Below, piece by piece: positions 32,726 to 33,554 of a stretch of DNA of 33,554 nucleotides (the first letter of the stretch is position 1; each line of letters begins with the position of its first letter). This DNA comes from Tissierellia bacterium. GTDB lineage: Bacteria; Bacillota; Clostridia; Tissierellales; Peptoniphilaceae. The notes below the pieces were generated by a model. The model was not told the origin of the DNA and did not search any database. It saw only the letters and a program-made list of their open reading frames with translations. The stretch covers positions 1 through 33,554 of the forward strand of contig JAAYFG010000096.1 of NCBI GenBank assembly GCA_012728335.1, written 5' to 3'. The translations under genes were made by a program, and so were the position numbers.

Positions 32726-33409
32726 ATGAAATATACTAATTTATTTTTCGACATTGACAATACTTTACTAGATTTTGATGCTTCTGAGAAAAAAAGTCTT
32801 CAAAAAGTCTACAATAATATGAATATGGACTTTGATGATGTGGATTTATCTCACTATAGAAACATAAATGAATCTATGTGGAGATCTTACGAAAGAGGAG
32901 AAATGACAATAGAGGAAATATTTGATACTAGATTTACTAAAGTATTCAAAGCTTATGGTAAAGACGTAGACGGTATTTTAGTTGAAAGAATTTATAGGGA
33001 ATATTTGAATAACAGACACGATGTAATTGATGGAGCAGAAGAACTTTTAGGGACACTTAGCAAAAAGTATAGTATATATGCAGTAACAAATGGACTAGCG
33101 GAAACTCAGTACCAAAGATTAAAGGATTCAGGACTACATAAGTATTTTAGTGGAATATTTCCATCTTCTGAAGTTGGACATAAAAAACCGGATATAGAGT
33201 ATTTTCAATACGTATTTAGTAAGATAGAAAACTTTGAACCAAAAAGTGGACTAGTTATCGGAGACAATTTATTATCAGATATATACGGTGGAATAAATGC
33301 AGGATTGGATACTTGTTGGTACAATATTCGTGGTGTTGAGAAGGACACAGAAATAATTCCTAACTACGAAATAAAGCAATTGGAAGAATTATACGAAATA
33401 TTAGACTGA
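32726..33409 (+). CDS. yjjG: Pyrimidine 5'-nucleotidase, YjjG family (HAD)
   Basis: This 227-residue HAD-superfamily phosphatase would dephosphorylate non-canonical or excess pyrimidine nucleotides. Motif I is FFDIDNTLLDFD, with nucleophile D9 and acid D11. Motif II is in YAVTNGLAETQYQR (T/N), motif III K is in GHKKPDIEYF and motif IV acid residues are in VIGDNLLSDIYGG. The TNG-QxxR block and the helical cap are typical of YjjG. GTGAGGT lies upstream. A terminator follows eight bases after the stop. Confidence 0.92.
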   Translation: MKYTNLFFDIDNTLLDFDASEKKSLQKVYNNMNMDFDDVDLSHYRNINESMWRSYERGEMTIEEIFDTRFTKVFKAYGKDVDGILVERIYREYLNNRHDVIDGAEELLGTLSKKYSIYAVTNGLAETQYQRLKDSGLHKYFSGIFPSSEVGHKKPDIEYFQYVFSKIENFEPKSGLVIGDNLLSDIYGGINAGLDTCWYNIRGVEKDTEIIPNYEIKQLEELYEILD

Positions 33410-33416
33410 AATCAAA

Positions 33417-33445
33417 AATGAAGTGTGAAAACACTTCATTTTTTT
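33417..33445 (+). terminator. Terminator after yjjG
   Basis: AATGAAGTGT-GAAA-ACACTTCATT is a perfect 10 bp stem with a GNRA loop, followed by T's. The remaining ~105 bases of the window show no feature. Confidence 0.92.
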
Positions 33446-33554
33446 ATGCTCTATTAAACAATTATTTACCATTAGTTTTAATTCGTTTGGCATAATCAAT
33501 CAAATGATATATAAGGCTTTAATAATCTAAAATCAAAATCGTTAATCAAAATCT

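Noticed and set aside
1..33554. CRISPR array, insertion sequence, prophage or integration site
   Set aside because: No regularly spaced direct repeats, transposase, integrase or tRNA gene was seen on either strand.

Overview
This 33.5 kb window is AT-rich and densely packed. It has purine-rich Shine-Dalgarno sequences (AGGAGG type), at least seven TTG starts, a T-box leader, intrinsic terminators with long U tracts and Gram-positive-style lipoproteins. It fits a low-GC Firmicute, probably an anaerobe because of FeoAB, an Fe-dependent alcohol dehydrogenase and a thiouracil-desulfurase-like Fe-S protein. A Tissierellia/Peptoniphilaceae-like cocci lineage is my best guess, made from gene content alone. 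I saw no tRNA, rRNA, insertion sequence, phage gene or CRISPR array.

Layout. 1-1286: the end of an ABC-2 exporter (partial ATPase plus permease), facing an ATP-grasp ligase (1331-2524, minus) across a shared hairpin. 2726-6473: a co-directional run of thiol peroxidase, nicotinamidase, RlmH, a 54-residue DUF3787-like protein and a secreted 5'-nucleotidase/cyclic phosphodiesterase, ending in a terminator. 6517-10728: an iron-siderophore importer (lipoprotein, two permeases, ATPase) behind a promoter with a Fur-type operator; the first permease is split by a frameshift. 10804-11250: a DUF523/TudS-like protein. 11305-11763 (minus): an Xre-type regulator with membrane segments. 12033-14829: feoA-feoA-feoB plus a Cys-rich FeoB partner behind a matching operator. 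14936-16087: a two-domain methyltransferase.

The minus-strand block 16253-22926 holds two units. One is an autoregulated-looking YtrA-type GntR / DUF1648-DUF5808 / ABC ATPase / permease operon. The other is a MoxR-type AAA ATPase with a VWA partner. From 23237 the plus strand has a promoter, a T-box leader and a polar amino acid ABC importer (23579-25913). 26038-28204 is a tandem DUF1538 membrane protein overlapping a tandem PII-like protein. It is followed by a WalJ/YycJ-like metallo-hydrolase and SurE, an Fe-alcohol dehydrogenase, an unrecognised lipoprotein and a YjjG-type nucleotidase.

How they fit together: two iron-uptake routes (ferric siderophore and Fe2+) share an operator pattern, TTGATA-N5-TATCAW, and so are probably one iron-starvation regulon. 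Four enzymes (the secreted nucleotidase, SurE, YjjG and PncA) act on nucleotides or NAD breakdown. The least described unit is the DUF1538/tandem-PII pair, which looks like a transporter with its own nucleotide-sensing regulator. The MoxR/VWA pair and the GntR/DUF1648/ABC operon are next in interest.
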